Assembly: GCA_951813085.1 (NCBI GenBank)
Contig: OX638348.1
Span: forward strand, 1,373,627 to 1,437,626
From: an uncultured Opitutaceae bacterium
GTDB taxonomy: Bacteria > Verrucomicrobiota > Verrucomicrobiia > Opitutales > Opitutaceae
Direction of reading: 5' to 3'
Length of the DNA: 64,000 nucleotides
The position numbers and the translations under genes were made by a program. Positions within the stretch are counted from its first letter, which is position 1, and each line of letters begins with the position of its first letter. Positions 44,543 to 53,491 of the stretch are shown one piece after another. The notes under the pieces are model-generated. The model was not told the origin of the DNA, did not search any database, and saw only the letters and a program-made list of their open reading frames with translations.

Positions 44543-47106
44543 ATCCAGTGGCCAGCGATTCCAGCCCGACAAGCCCCGGCATGGGGTGGGTTCTGAAAAT
44601 GGCCTGGCGGGATACGCGGCGTTCGCGAGGGAAACTCGCCCTGTTCGCCTTTTCCGTGATATTTGGAGTGGCGGCCCTAGTCGCCGTCAATTCGCTGCGG
44701 AGCAATCTCGAGACGGAAGTCGATCGGCAATCGAGAGCCTTGTTAGGTTCGGATCTCGAATTTCGGAGTTCCGATAGCTTCGACGCAGAGACAGAAGCTT
44801 ATTTCGATACAATGAACGCGATCGATGAGGCGAGGGAAGCATCGCTCTCGACGATGGCTCTCTTTACCAAGAGCGATCAGACACGGCTAGTATCGCTTCG
44901 CGCCATGGAAGGGGGATTCCCATGGTATGGAACCATGGATACGCGTCCTGAGAATCTAGATCTCGACCCCGCCCGTGGCCGCGTGGCCCTCGTTGAGGAA
45001 TCGCTTCGGATTCAATATGACCTAGAAATTGGGGACTCGGTTCAAATTGGAAAGTCAGAGTTCCAAGTTATTGGCGAGTTGCTTCGCTTGCCCGGCGAGT
45101 CTTCGTTCGGAAGTTCCTTTTCTCCTCGGATCCTGATTCCATACGCCTATCTGGAAGAGACTGAATTGCTCGGCTTTGGCAGTCGCCAGTCTTACAAGCG
45201 TCACTTCGTTTTCGAGAATGGCGTCGACCAGGCATTGAACAGTTCGCTCCTATCCAACGAACGCGAATTTCGATCGAAGGGAATTCGCTTCGATACGGCG
45301 GAGGAGCAGAAAGAAGACATCGGTAAAATGCTGAATGAAATGACGAGCTACCTAAGCCTGGTAGGCTTCGTCGCATTGCTTTTAGGAGGCGTGGGCATCG
45401 CCGGAGCGGTGCAGGTTTACTTGAAGGAAAAATCGGAGTCCATGGCAGTGCTGCGTTGCTTGGGCGCGAGCGTTCGCTCGAGTATGATGGTATTCTGTAT
45501 TCAAATTTTCGCTATCGGATTCATCGGTTGCTTACTGGGCTCTATTTTGGGCGTAGCAGTCCAAGCAGCTCTCCCGAAGATCGTCCAGTCCTTCGTCCCC
45601 TTCGAACTGGAATTCGAGATCGTCTGGACAAGTCTCGCGGAAGCGTTCCTGTTCGCCTGGGCGCTCACCCTCCTGTTCGCTTTTCTCCCGCTCTTGCCCC
45701 TTCGAAATCTTTCTCCTATGCGGGCGATTCGTTCTTCGATGGGCGTACAAGCTGGGAGACGGGATTGGCTGGTTTGGCTTACAACCGGATTGATCGGATT
45801 AATCGCTCTTGTGTTCTCAATACTGCAGACCGAGGAGCTCGACGAAGCGTTGGGAGTTTTTGGAGGAATCGTTTTGGCGATTCTGGTTTTGGCGGCTACC
45901 GGAATGGGGCTGCGAGGATTGCTGTGGAGGGCCTCGCCACGAAGCTTGCCCTTTGTATGGCGTCAGGGCCTGAGCAATCTGTACCGCCCAAATAACCGGA
46001 CGGTATCTCTCATTGTGATGATCGGTATGGGAGCCTTTCTCGTCTATACGCTCTACCTATGCGAAGTCAGCATTCTCAAGCGGGGAGAGATCAACGATCA
46101 AGACGACAAGCCAAACACCGTCTTTTTCGACGTGCAATCGGATCAAGTCGACACCGTCAAGCAGCTTGCGGAAGCGCGTGGCACAGAGCTCAAATTCCAT
46201 GACGCCATGGTGACGATGCGGCTCACGCATCTGCGCGATGAACCGGTTGGGAGATTGCGTCGTAGTCGAGACTTGGAGCGCTGGGCCTTAAGTCGGGAAT
46301 ACCGTTCGACCTATCGCTCCGAGCTGAGGCCTCACGAGCCCGTTATCGCCGGCACCTTCGTAAGCTCGTTCAGCTTGGACAGCGAAGAACCGATTCCGAT
46401 TTCGGTGGAGGAACGCATTGTTGAAGCCTTGGACTTGAGCCTAGGAGATCGAATGAACTGGGACATACAAGGCTTTCCGGTGGAAACCGTTGTATCCAGT
46501 ATTCGGCAAGTGGATTGGAAGCAGATGCAGCCAAACTTTTTCGTCGTGTTCCCGAGCGGAGTCATTGAGGAAGCTCCGGCAAACCACATGATAGCGTTCA
46601 AAGCGAACGGGACGGATACGATCGCGAGACTGCAAGGAGATGTCGTGAAACGCTTCCCCAATGTTTCGTCTATCAATCTATCCATGGTACTGGAGACGCT
46701 TGAGGAAGTATTCGACAAGGTCGGCTTCGTGGTACGTTTCATGGCCTCGTTCACGATTCTTACAGGCTTGATCGCCCTCGTATCCACAGTGCTAACCAGC
46801 CGCTACCAACGAGTTCGCGAAAGCGTGCTTCTCCGATCCCTGGGAGCGAGCGTAGGCCAAGCCCGTCGCATCATGGCCGTAGAGTACTTTCTGCTCGGTG
46901 GTCTGGGGAGCGCCACTGGAATTGGGCTCTCCCTTGCTGGCGCCTGGGCGATGACCACATTCGTATTCGAAATCGAGCTCTTTGTCCCCTGGCTCGTAAC
47001 CATTGGATCAATCGTCGCCATCGGAGCGCTCACGCTGGTCACCGGCATGCTCAACAGCCTCGGCATCGCCAAACGTCCGCCCATCGAAGCCTTGCGCTAC
47101 GAGTAG
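44539..47106 (+). CDS. FtsX-domain ABC permease (YbbP-like)
   Basis: The protein has 855 residues. An N-terminal helix (LALFAFSVIFGVAALVAV) starts a MacB-like periplasmic domain. The first FtsX domain is at about 270-400 (LLGGVGIAGAVQVYLKEKSESMAVLRCLGAS). Further helices near 420-470 and a second periplasmic domain follow. The second FtsX domain lies at about 730-850 (YQRVRESVLLRSLGASVGQARRI). This size and arrangement match YbbP. With the adjacent ATPase it forms a complete exporter-like or mechanotransmission unit. The IS1595-type transposon is inserted just after its stop: the first target copy begins 8 nt beyond it. Confidence 0.9.
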   Translation: MNPVASDSSPTSPGMGWVLKMAWRDTRRSRGKLALFAFSVIFGVAALVAVNSLRSNLETEVDRQSRALLGSDLEFRSSDSFDAETEAYFDTMNAIDEAREASLSTMALFTKSDQTRLVSLRAMEGGFPWYGTMDTRPENLDLDPARGRVALVEESLRIQYDLEIGDSVQIGKSEFQVIGELLRLPGESSFGSSFSPRILIPYAYLEETELLGFGSRQSYKRHFVFENGVDQALNSSLLSNEREFRSKGIRFDTAEEQKEDIGKMLNEMTSYLSLVGFVALLLGGVGIAGAVQVYLKEKSESMAVLRCLGASVRSSMMVFCIQIFAIGFIGCLLGSILGVAVQAALPKIVQSFVPFELEFEIVWTSLAEAFLFAWALTLLFAFLPLLPLRNLSPMRAIRSSMGVQAGRRDWLVWLTTGLIGLIALVFSILQTEELDEALGVFGGIVLAILVLAATGMGLRGLLWRASPRSLPFVWRQGLSNLYRPNNRTVSLIVMIGMGAFLVYTLYLCEVSILKRGEINDQDDKPNTVFFDVQSDQVDTVKQLAEARGTELKFHDAMVTMRLTHLRDEPVGRLRRSRDLERWALSREYRSTYRSELRPHEPVIAGTFVSSFSLDSEEPIPISVEERIVEALDLSLGDRMNWDIQGFPVETVVSSIRQVDWKQMQPNFFVVFPSGVIEEAPANHMIAFKANGTDTIARLQGDVVKRFPNVSSINLSMVLETLEEVFDKVGFVVRFMASFTILTGLIALVSTVLTSRYQRVRESVLLRSLGASVGQARRIMAVEYFLLGGLGSATGIGLSLAGAWAMTTFVFEIELFVPWLVTIGSIVAIGALTLVTGMLNSLGIAKRPPIEALRYE

Positions 47107-47113
47107 GTCGTTG

Positions 47114-47121
47114 GTTAATTA
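47114..47121. repeat. Target-site duplication, left copy
   Basis: GTTAATTA directly abuts the left inverted repeat of the transposon. The same 8 bases lie right after the right inverted repeat (53277-53284). An 8-bp duplication is characteristic of the IS1595 family. Confidence 0.93.
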
Positions 47122-47144
47122 GGGAATTATATACTTTGATCCCC
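47122..47144 (+). repeat. Left terminal inverted repeat
   Basis: The 23-bp repeat begins GGGAATTATATACTTT and ends ATCCCC. It pairs with 53254-53276 in reverse complement with one mismatch, at position 17 (G here, A there). Confidence 0.93.
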
Positions 47145-47159
47145 CAAAGCCCCCAATAT

Positions 47160-47190
47160 TTGCATTGTCTCCTGTAAACTATGGTATAAC
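47160..47190 (+). promoter_or_regulatory. Candidate transposase promoter
   Basis: TATAAC (47185-47190) is preceded by TGG, an extended -10 arrangement, with a TTGCAT element near 47160 as a weak -35. It lies 33 nt before the transposase ATG. Confidence 0.4.
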
Positions 47191-47223
47191 AGTCCCCATA
47201 GACATAATTAGCAAGGGGTCGTC

Positions 47224-48150
47224 ATGCCAGCAAAAACAATCAGTATCATGGGTTTAATGGATTTATTTGGGGGCGAGGCCAAATCAGTAGCTTGGTTAGA
47301 GAAAATCAGATGGCAGGGGAAGCCCACTTGTCCACATTGCAATAATAGTGACCATATTGTTGTACGCAAGGGGAAAAGATTTACCTATCGGCATGAAACA
47401 TGCCGGAAAGAATTTACCGTTAAAACAAAAACCATAATGCGCGGTAGCAATCTACCGATTCAAAGGTGGTTAATAGCAATGTATTTGGCAATGACCGCCC
47501 GTAAAGGCATATCATCATTGCAGTTAGGCAAAGAACTGGGCATTGCCCAGAAGACATCCTAGTTTATGTTGCAACGCATTAGAGAAATATGCAAGCAAGG
47601 CGATAGCGGATTTATGCTAAAGGGCATCGTAGAGATCGATGAGACCTATATTGGCGGTAAAGAGGATAATAGACACGCCAACAAGAAACGCAAGGGCTCA
47701 CAAGGCGGGAGTGGTAAAGCCATCGTACTAGGAATGCGCGAGCGCGGAGGGAGCGTAAAGGCCATGCAGATAGACAATGCCAGCAATAGCGCCCTAAACA
47801 AGGCATTGCAGGGCCATATCAAGCGTTCTGCCACCATCTGCGCAGACGAATGGCGAGGCTATGCGGGAATCAGTGGCTATACCCATCGCAAGGCTAATCA
47901 CTCCGCCAAGCGGCATGTCGATGGATCAGCCCATGCTAACGGCATAGAAAGCGTATGGGCTGCATTGAAGCGGGGGTTCTGCGGAACCTATCATCAATTT
48001 AGCGCCAAACGCCTGGATCGCTATGCTAATGAATCTACCTTTAGGCTGAACAAGGGAAATTGCGCCATCGATACCATAGATAGGGTCAGCGCCTTGGTGA
48101 GGAATGCCGGGGATAAGAGATTGACGTATAAGGGGTTGATCGGGGATTAA
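47224..48150 (+). pseudogene. tnpA: IS1595-family transposase interrupted by an amber codon
   Basis: AAGGGG lies just upstream of ATG 47224. The N-terminus has the IS1595 zinc ribbon: CPHC, then HETC where CxxC is usual. The frame stops at TAG 47560-47562 after IAQKTS and continues in the same frame with FMLQRIREI to 48150. Relatives have tryptophan at this place (KTAWFM), so a single TGG to TAG change explains the stop. Downstream is the full DDE-type domain: EIDETYIGGK, CADEWRGY, then NGIESVWAALKRG. Joined, it would be 308 residues. It should be inactive unless the amber codon is read through. Confidence 0.9.
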
Positions 48151-48156
48151 GGCGCT

Positions 48157-48315
48157 ATGAACCCAAAAGAATCAAAGGCCTTTAAGAAGGCCATTACCGA
48201 GATATTACTCGGTAATGGCAAGCGGGCTCAATACCAAAACAAAAAACCGACTCAACAGGAGTTAAAAACCCGATGGAAGTTGGTAGAAAAAAAGAAGTCA
48301 CAAAAGAGGGATTAG
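48157..48315 (+). CDS. 52-residue basic protein, unknown
   Basis: ATG 48157 to TAG 48313-48315. It is rich in Lys, Arg and Gln (for example KLVEKKKSQKRD at the end) and has no motif I recognise. It starts 6 nt after the transposase stop and ends 5 nt before mod, so it is probably co-transcribed with mod and res. It may be a small DNA- or RNA-binding protein that tunes the system, or simply a spacer ORF. Tight spacing and an unbroken frame are the only support. Confidence 0.5.
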   Translation: MNPKESKAFKKAITEILLGNGKRAQYQNKKPTQQELKTRWKLVEKKKSQKRD

Positions 48316-48320
48316 GGTAA

Positions 48321-50156
48321 ATGCAGAAAGTACAACCAGAAGAAGGCGAAAGTGTCGACATAGTAACAGATAACATCTCACGATTGAGAGGGCTGTTTCC
48401 CGATGCGTTCGCAGAGGGCGGGGTCAATTTTGATGTGCTTCGTCAATTACTTGGTGATGCCAAGGTGCTAGACGAAGGCGAAGAAAAATATGGTCTTAGT
48501 TGGCATGGCAAAAAGAAAGCCCGCCAGATTGCTCTCACCCCTTCAACCGGAACGCTTTTGCCTTGCCCTGAAGAAAGTGTTGACTGGGACACGACCCAGA
48601 ACCTGTTTATAGAGGGCAACAATCTTGAAGTGCTGAAGCTGCTTCAGAAGAGCTACGCAAACCAGGTCAAGATGATATTCATCGACCCACCCTATAACAC
48701 TGGAAATGAATTTATTTATCCAGACAATTACGCAGACAATCTTGATACTTATCTGAGATACACGGGGCAGGTAGATGGTGAAGGTCTAAAAGTAATATCC
48801 AATCCTGAGCGCTCAGGGAGATATCATACAAACTGGCTAAACATGATGTATCCAAGGCTGAAACTCGCGAAAAATCTCATGTCCCGAGATGGAGCCATCT
48901 TTATAGCAATTGATGACAATGAAGTGGCTCGGCTAAGGACAATTGCCGATGAGATATTTGGTGAAGGGAATTTCATGGGAAACATTGTATGGCAGCATAG
49001 TGTGCAACCCAAAGGCTATTCAGGAATATTTTCCGTGCATCACAATCACATTTTGATGTACAGAAAATCTAAAGATTTTGAGCTTAAGTCACTTGAAAGG
49101 ACAGCAGACGACAACAAGGCATATTCCAATCCAGATAATGATCCAAAAGGCTTGTGGCGAACTGGAGACGTAAGAAATGCCTTAGATAGACCGAATTTAA
49201 AGTACAAAATTACCACTCCATCAGGCAAGACAATCAATCCGCCTGAAAACGGTTGGCGATGGAGTAGGAAAACGCTGGGTAAAAAAATATCAACAGGCGA
49301 AATATTCTTTAACGAAGATGAGACGAGAATCATTAGAAAAATATATCTCGATGATCTTGATGGTAGAACACCTGAAACGATTTGGTTCGGAAAGGATGCA
49401 GGAACTACTAGGTCTGCAATCAAAAGACTAAAGGACGAGTATCATGGCGAGGCACCGTTTGACACCATTAAACCTGTAGAGCTTATCCAAAGAATAATGA
49501 AAGTATCTGGGGTCAGCGAAGGAGATATCGTGTTAGATTTTTTTGCTGGTTCGGGGTCTACGGGTGTGGCTGTATTGGAGAAAGGCGAAGCAAGATTTAT
49601 CTTGGTACAGCTACCTGAGAATATTGACGACTCTAAACCGCATGGAAAGGCTGCTAAAAAACTAGGTTTCAATCATGTTTCTGACCTAACAATTGATCGG
49701 CTGAAGAAGAACACTCAAGGAAAGTCTGGATTTAGGCTTTTTCGCTTAGCCAATTCATGCATCCGTATCTGGAATCCTAATCGTTCGAATCTGGGAAAAA
49801 GTCTGCTTTCCCATCAAAATCACTTAATTAAAGGGCGGTCTGAACAGGATGTTCTTTACGAGCTTCTCCTAAAACGTGGCGTAGACCTTGCAGCTCCAAT
49901 TGAAAGCCGCGAAGTGGCAGGAAAGAACATATATAACATTGGCTATGGCGTGTTGTTTGCCTGTCTCGATAAGACGATCACAAAAGAGCAAGTCGAAGAA
50001 ATTGGCCAAGGCATCGTTGAATGGCATCGGGAGCTTGCCCCGAGTTCAGATACCCACGTCTTTTTCCGTGATAGCGCGTTCAGCGATGACGTTTCAAAAA
50101 CTAACATGGTAGCCATTTTGGAGCAGAACGGTATAAACCATGTGCGTAGCTTGTAG
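48321..50156 (+). CDS. mod: Type III restriction-modification DNA methyltransferase
   Basis: The protein has 611 residues. AGGG lies just upstream of the ATG. The N6-adenine methyltransferase motif DPPY is at 122-125 (FIDPPYNTG), and the SAM-binding motif DFFAGSGSTG is at about 404-413. This order (catalytic motif first) is the beta class typical of type III Mod proteins. The region between the motifs holds the target-recognition domain, and its DNA looks AT-richer than the rest of the element. Mod both methylates and recognises the target sequence and is needed for cleavage together with Res. It is followed by res after 12 nt. Confidence 0.93.
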   Translation: MQKVQPEEGESVDIVTDNISRLRGLFPDAFAEGGVNFDVLRQLLGDAKVLDEGEEKYGLSWHGKKKARQIALTPSTGTLLPCPEESVDWDTTQNLFIEGNNLEVLKLLQKSYANQVKMIFIDPPYNTGNEFIYPDNYADNLDTYLRYTGQVDGEGLKVISNPERSGRYHTNWLNMMYPRLKLAKNLMSRDGAIFIAIDDNEVARLRTIADEIFGEGNFMGNIVWQHSVQPKGYSGIFSVHHNHILMYRKSKDFELKSLERTADDNKAYSNPDNDPKGLWRTGDVRNALDRPNLKYKITTPSGKTINPPENGWRWSRKTLGKKISTGEIFFNEDETRIIRKIYLDDLDGRTPETIWFGKDAGTTRSAIKRLKDEYHGEAPFDTIKPVELIQRIMKVSGVSEGDIVLDFFAGSGSTGVAVLEKGEARFILVQLPENIDDSKPHGKAAKKLGFNHVSDLTIDRLKKNTQGKSGFRLFRLANSCIRIWNPNRSNLGKSLLSHQNHLIKGRSEQDVLYELLLKRGVDLAAPIESREVAGKNIYNIGYGVLFACLDKTITKEQVEEIGQGIVEWHRELAPSSDTHVFFRDSAFSDDVSKTNMVAILEQNGINHVRSL

Positions 50157-50168
50157 GGAGAGTGCCTA

Positions 50169-53100
50169 ATGAAACTCCATTTTGAAGACGATCTAGACTA
50201 CCAGAAAGCCGCGATAGACTCGGTTGTCAATCTGTTCAAGGGGCAGGAAATATCCCGCTCTGAATTCACTGTGACATTCCAGCACCAGTCTACTCCCAAC
50301 TTATCTCTGGGTATGGAAGAAAGTCAGTTCGGTATTGGTAATAGACTGGTGCTGGTGGATGAGGAAATTGAAGAGAACCTGCGCAAGGTGCAGCTCCAGA
50401 ATGGCTTGCGAACCACGGATAAACTGGCAAGCGGCGATTTTACCATTGAAATGGAAACCGGAACGGGTAAGACCTATGTGTACCTGCGCACGATCTTCGA
50501 GTTAAACAAGAACTACGGTTTCACAAAATTTGTGATTGTCGTGCCATCCATTGCAATTAAGGAAGGTAGTTATAAAACGCTGCAAATCACGCAGGAGCAC
50601 TTCGAGGGCTTGTATCCAAAGGCCAAAGGCTACGAATACTTTCTTTACGACTCTTCGAAGCTGGGACAGGTGCGCAATTTCGCCACCAGTTCCAATATCC
50701 AGATCATGGTCACGACGGTCGGCGCGATCAACAAGAAGGATGTCAACAACCTGTACAAGGAGAACGAGAATACGGGTGGCGAAAAGCCGATTGACCTTGT
50801 TCGCGCAACGAATCCGATCATTATCGTCGATGAGCCGCAAAGCGTTGACGGTGGTCTGACCGGTAAAGGCAAGGAAGCGCTCACGGCGATGAATCCACTG
50901 TGTACTCTGCGTTATTCCGCTACCCATGTGGACAGGTATCACATGGCCTTCTGCTTGGATGCCGTGGATGCCTATGAACGCGGGCTGGTCAAACAAATTG
51001 AGGTGGCTTCACTCCAGATCGACAGCGGGCACAACAAGCCTTATGTCCGGCTAGACTCCACGCATAACTGTAAAGGATCAATTACAGCCAAGGTCGAGGT
51101 GGATTTACAGCGCGGCAAGCATGTCCGGCGAGAGTTCCTCACCGTAGAAGACGGTGACGGTCTGGAGCAGATCACTAGCCGCTCCATCTACGAGAACATG
51201 CAGATCGGCACCATTACCTGCGGAAAGGACAATGAGTCCATCGAGGTCAAAGGTGACGGCTTCGATCAACTACTCAGGCCGGGCGATGCGATTGGCGGTG
51301 TTGATCCCGACCAGATCAAGCGTTTGATGATTCGGCGAACGATCAAGGAACACTTTGACAAGGAACTGATGTTCGCAGCGAACAAGAAACCGATAAAAGT
51401 GCTGAGCCTGTTCTTTATTGATAGCGTTGAGCGCTACCGCCAGTACGACGAAAACGGCAATATCATTAAGGGTAAGTACGCTCTAATATTCGAGGAAGAA
51501 TATCGGAAGCTGGCAAAGTCAACAGAGTATCAAAGCCTTTTCAAGGAAATTGATTTGGAGGCCGAGGCCAATGAAGTTCACAACGGCTATTTTTCCATCG
51601 ACAAGAAAGGTCGATCCGTAGAAACCGCCGAGAACAATCAGGTAAACCGCGACAATGCCGAGCGGGCATACAACCTGGTTATGAAGGAGAAGGAAAAACT
51701 ACTGAGCTTTGATACCAAGCTGAAGTTTATTTTCTCTCACTCTGCCCTTAAGGAAGGCTGGGACAATCCCAATGTTTTCCAAATATGTACGTTGCGTGAC
51801 ATGGGGAGCGAACGTGAGCGCCGCCAGACACTTGGTCGTGGCATGCGTCTTTGCGTTAATCAGAATGGCGAGCGGCTTCGCGGCGACGATGTGAACACAC
51901 TGACCGTAATTGCCACCGAGAACTACGAAAAGTTTGCCGAGAATCTGCAAAAAGAAATTGAACAGGACACGGGTATTCGCTTCGGCATTGTTGAGCCGCA
52001 TCAATTCGCGACAATACAGACCGTCAACGATCAGGGTGAAGTTGCGCCCTTGGGTGTTGAGCAATCAGAGAAGGTTTGGCATTTCCTTAAGAATCAGCAA
52101 TTCGTGGATGCCAAAGGGAAAGTACAGGACAGTCTCCGGGCAGTGTTGAAAGACGGCAATTTTGATCTGCCGGAAGAAATCAAGCAGGAACTTGTCAAAG
52201 ATCACGGAGAGGAACAGGCGGAAACCATGGCCTTGGACATTCAGGAAGTTTTGCGCAAGCTGGCTGGCAAGCTGGATATCAAGAACGCCGATGACCGTAA
52301 GATCATTCGAACGCGGGAGGCTGTTCTCGAATCTGATGAATTCCGCTTGCTTTGGGAACGGATCAAGCACAAGACAACCTACCGCGTGGAATTCGACAAT
52401 CTCAAGCTTCTGAATGATTGTGCTGACGCGATAAGGGGCTGCCCTCCGATTACCAAAACTCGCGCGCAATTTCGAAAGGCGGATATCGCTATCGGCAAAG
52501 GTGGTGTAGGGGTTCAGGAAACCAGCGCCTCCGGCTATACCACAATCCACGAAAACAATATCGAGCTGCCCGATATCATTACCGACTTGCAGGATAAGAC
52601 CCAGTTCACCCGAAAGAGCATCGTTCAGATTCTCAGGGAAAGCCGAAGGCTACAAGACTTCTTGTGTAACCCTCAACAATTCATCGATTATTGTTCGGAG
52701 GCGATCAATCGCACCAAGCGGTTGGCGCTGGCGGATGGAATCAAATACACCCAGATCGGAGACGACCACTTCTACACACAGGAATTGTTTGAGCAGGAAG
52801 AGCTGAAGGGCTATCTGAAGAATACGCTGGAAGTACAAAAATCCGTTTACACCCATGTCGTTTATGACTCAGGAGGCGTCGAAAAGTCATTCGCGGAGGA
52901 CTTGGAGAAGAACGAAAAGGTGAAGGTCTACGCCAAGCTGCCCGCATGGTTCAAGGTTCCAACGCCGCTCGGCACCTACAATCCCGATTGGGCGGTTGTC
53001 GTGGAAGACGATGGCGAGAAGAAGCTCTACTTCGTCGTCGAAACAAAAAGCAGCACTTGGTGGGACGATTTGCGCCACCTTGAAGGTGCCAAAATCAAGT

Positions 53101-53201
53101 GCGGAGAACAGCACTTTGAAGAAGTCGCTAAGGACACAGAGAGCCCAGTCCGCTATATCAAGTCCACAGACGTTGACGGGATGATGGGATACGTGGAATA
53201 G
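50169..53201 (+). CDS. res: Type III restriction enzyme Res subunit
   Basis: The protein has 1010 residues. Walker A is GTGKT at 98-102 (EMETGTGKTYVYLRT). Motif II is DEPQ at about 221-224, motif III is SATH, and motif VI is GRGMR. The C-terminal nuclease has the PD-(D/E)xK pattern: PDWAVVV near 938, then ETKSS near 957. Together these are the signatures of type III Res, the ATP-dependent cleavage partner of Mod. The frame is intact. It is the last gene of the transposon, ending 52 nt before the right inverted repeat. Confidence 0.94.
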   Translation: MKLHFEDDLDYQKAAIDSVVNLFKGQEISRSEFTVTFQHQSTPNLSLGMEESQFGIGNRLVLVDEEIEENLRKVQLQNGLRTTDKLASGDFTIEMETGTGKTYVYLRTIFELNKNYGFTKFVIVVPSIAIKEGSYKTLQITQEHFEGLYPKAKGYEYFLYDSSKLGQVRNFATSSNIQIMVTTVGAINKKDVNNLYKENENTGGEKPIDLVRATNPIIIVDEPQSVDGGLTGKGKEALTAMNPLCTLRYSATHVDRYHMAFCLDAVDAYERGLVKQIEVASLQIDSGHNKPYVRLDSTHNCKGSITAKVEVDLQRGKHVRREFLTVEDGDGLEQITSRSIYENMQIGTITCGKDNESIEVKGDGFDQLLRPGDAIGGVDPDQIKRLMIRRTIKEHFDKELMFAANKKPIKVLSLFFIDSVERYRQYDENGNIIKGKYALIFEEEYRKLAKSTEYQSLFKEIDLEAEANEVHNGYFSIDKKGRSVETAENNQVNRDNAERAYNLVMKEKEKLLSFDTKLKFIFSHSALKEGWDNPNVFQICTLRDMGSERERRQTLGRGMRLCVNQNGERLRGDDVNTLTVIATENYEKFAENLQKEIEQDTGIRFGIVEPHQFATIQTVNDQGEVAPLGVEQSEKVWHFLKNQQFVDAKGKVQDSLRAVLKDGNFDLPEEIKQELVKDHGEEQAETMALDIQEVLRKLAGKLDIKNADDRKIIRTREAVLESDEFRLLWERIKHKTTYRVEFDNLKLLNDCADAIRGCPPITKTRAQFRKADIAIGKGGVGVQETSASGYTTIHENNIELPDIITDLQDKTQFTRKSIVQILRESRRLQDFLCNPQQFIDYCSEAINRTKRLALADGIKYTQIGDDHFYTQELFEQEELKGYLKNTLEVQKSVYTHVVYDSGGVEKSFAEDLEKNEKVKVYAKLPAWFKVPTPLGTYNPDWAVVVEDDGEKKLYFVVETKSSTWWDDLRHLEGAKIKCGEQHFEEVAKDTESPVRYIKSTDVDGMMGYVE

Positions 53202-53253
53202 GAATTACCTTGTTTGCATAAAAAAGCTGTTTGTCTGAATAGGGTCGCAAAAC

Positions 53254-53276
53254 GGGGATTAAAGTATATAATTCCC
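53254..53276 (-). repeat. Right terminal inverted repeat
   Basis: Reverse complement of 47122-47144 with one mismatch. The outer end is CCC at 53274-53276, matching GGG at the left end. Confidence 0.93.
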
Positions 53277-53284
53277 GTTAATTA
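53277..53284. repeat. Target-site duplication, right copy
   Basis: GTTAATTA, identical to 47114-47121 and directly next to the right inverted repeat. Confidence 0.93.
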
Positions 53285-53289
53285 ACATC

Positions 53290-53448
53290 GCTCCTTCGGA
53301 GCTAGATCCCCGCGATGCGGGGCGAGGATCCCTCCTGTGTCGGGGCAGGCTTTCTTACGAAAAATGAGATTGGATCGTTTCTAATTCTCGGTCAAATCCG
53401 CCGCGAAGTGATCAAGCGACTTGTCACGGCGTATCCCGCCTTGCGGGA
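53290..53448. other. Three short-loop hairpins in host intergenic DNA
   Basis: Stems are GCTCC/GGAGC (53290-53302), CCCCGC/GCGGGG (53308-53322) and TCCCGC/GCGGGA (53434-53448). Each has a loop of three bases. None is followed by a T-run, so they are not classic terminators. They lie at the convergent end of the permease and GT2 genes, the usual place for REP-like palindromes. Confidence 0.5.
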
Positions 53449-53491
53449 GTAGACAGAAGCGTTATTAAAATACGCATCAACCCGGTTCCTC

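Larger units (their letters stand above)
47122..53276 (+). mobile_element. IS1595-family transposon carrying a type III restriction-modification system
   Basis: The element is 6,155 bp long. Its 23-bp terminal inverted repeats match at 22 positions, and a perfect 8-bp duplication flanks it. Contents in order, all plus strand: an IS1595-type transposase with an internal amber codon, a 52-codon basic ORF, a type III methyltransferase gene (mod) and a type III restriction gene (res). It lies between convergent host genes (the FtsX permease and a GT2 glycosyltransferase) and breaks neither. Coding DNA inside, especially mod, is visibly richer in A and T than the host genes. Passenger genes are known in some IS1595-family members; I infer that a whole restriction system as cargo is unusual. 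Confidence 0.93.

Noticed and set aside
47224..48150. Programmed frameshift in the transposase, as in IS1 or IS3
   Set aside because: The two parts are in the same frame with one stop between them; no shift is needed.
47122..53276. Composite transposon with two flanking insertion sequences
   Set aside because: Only one transposase is present and the inverted repeats bound the whole unit, so it is a single element with cargo.
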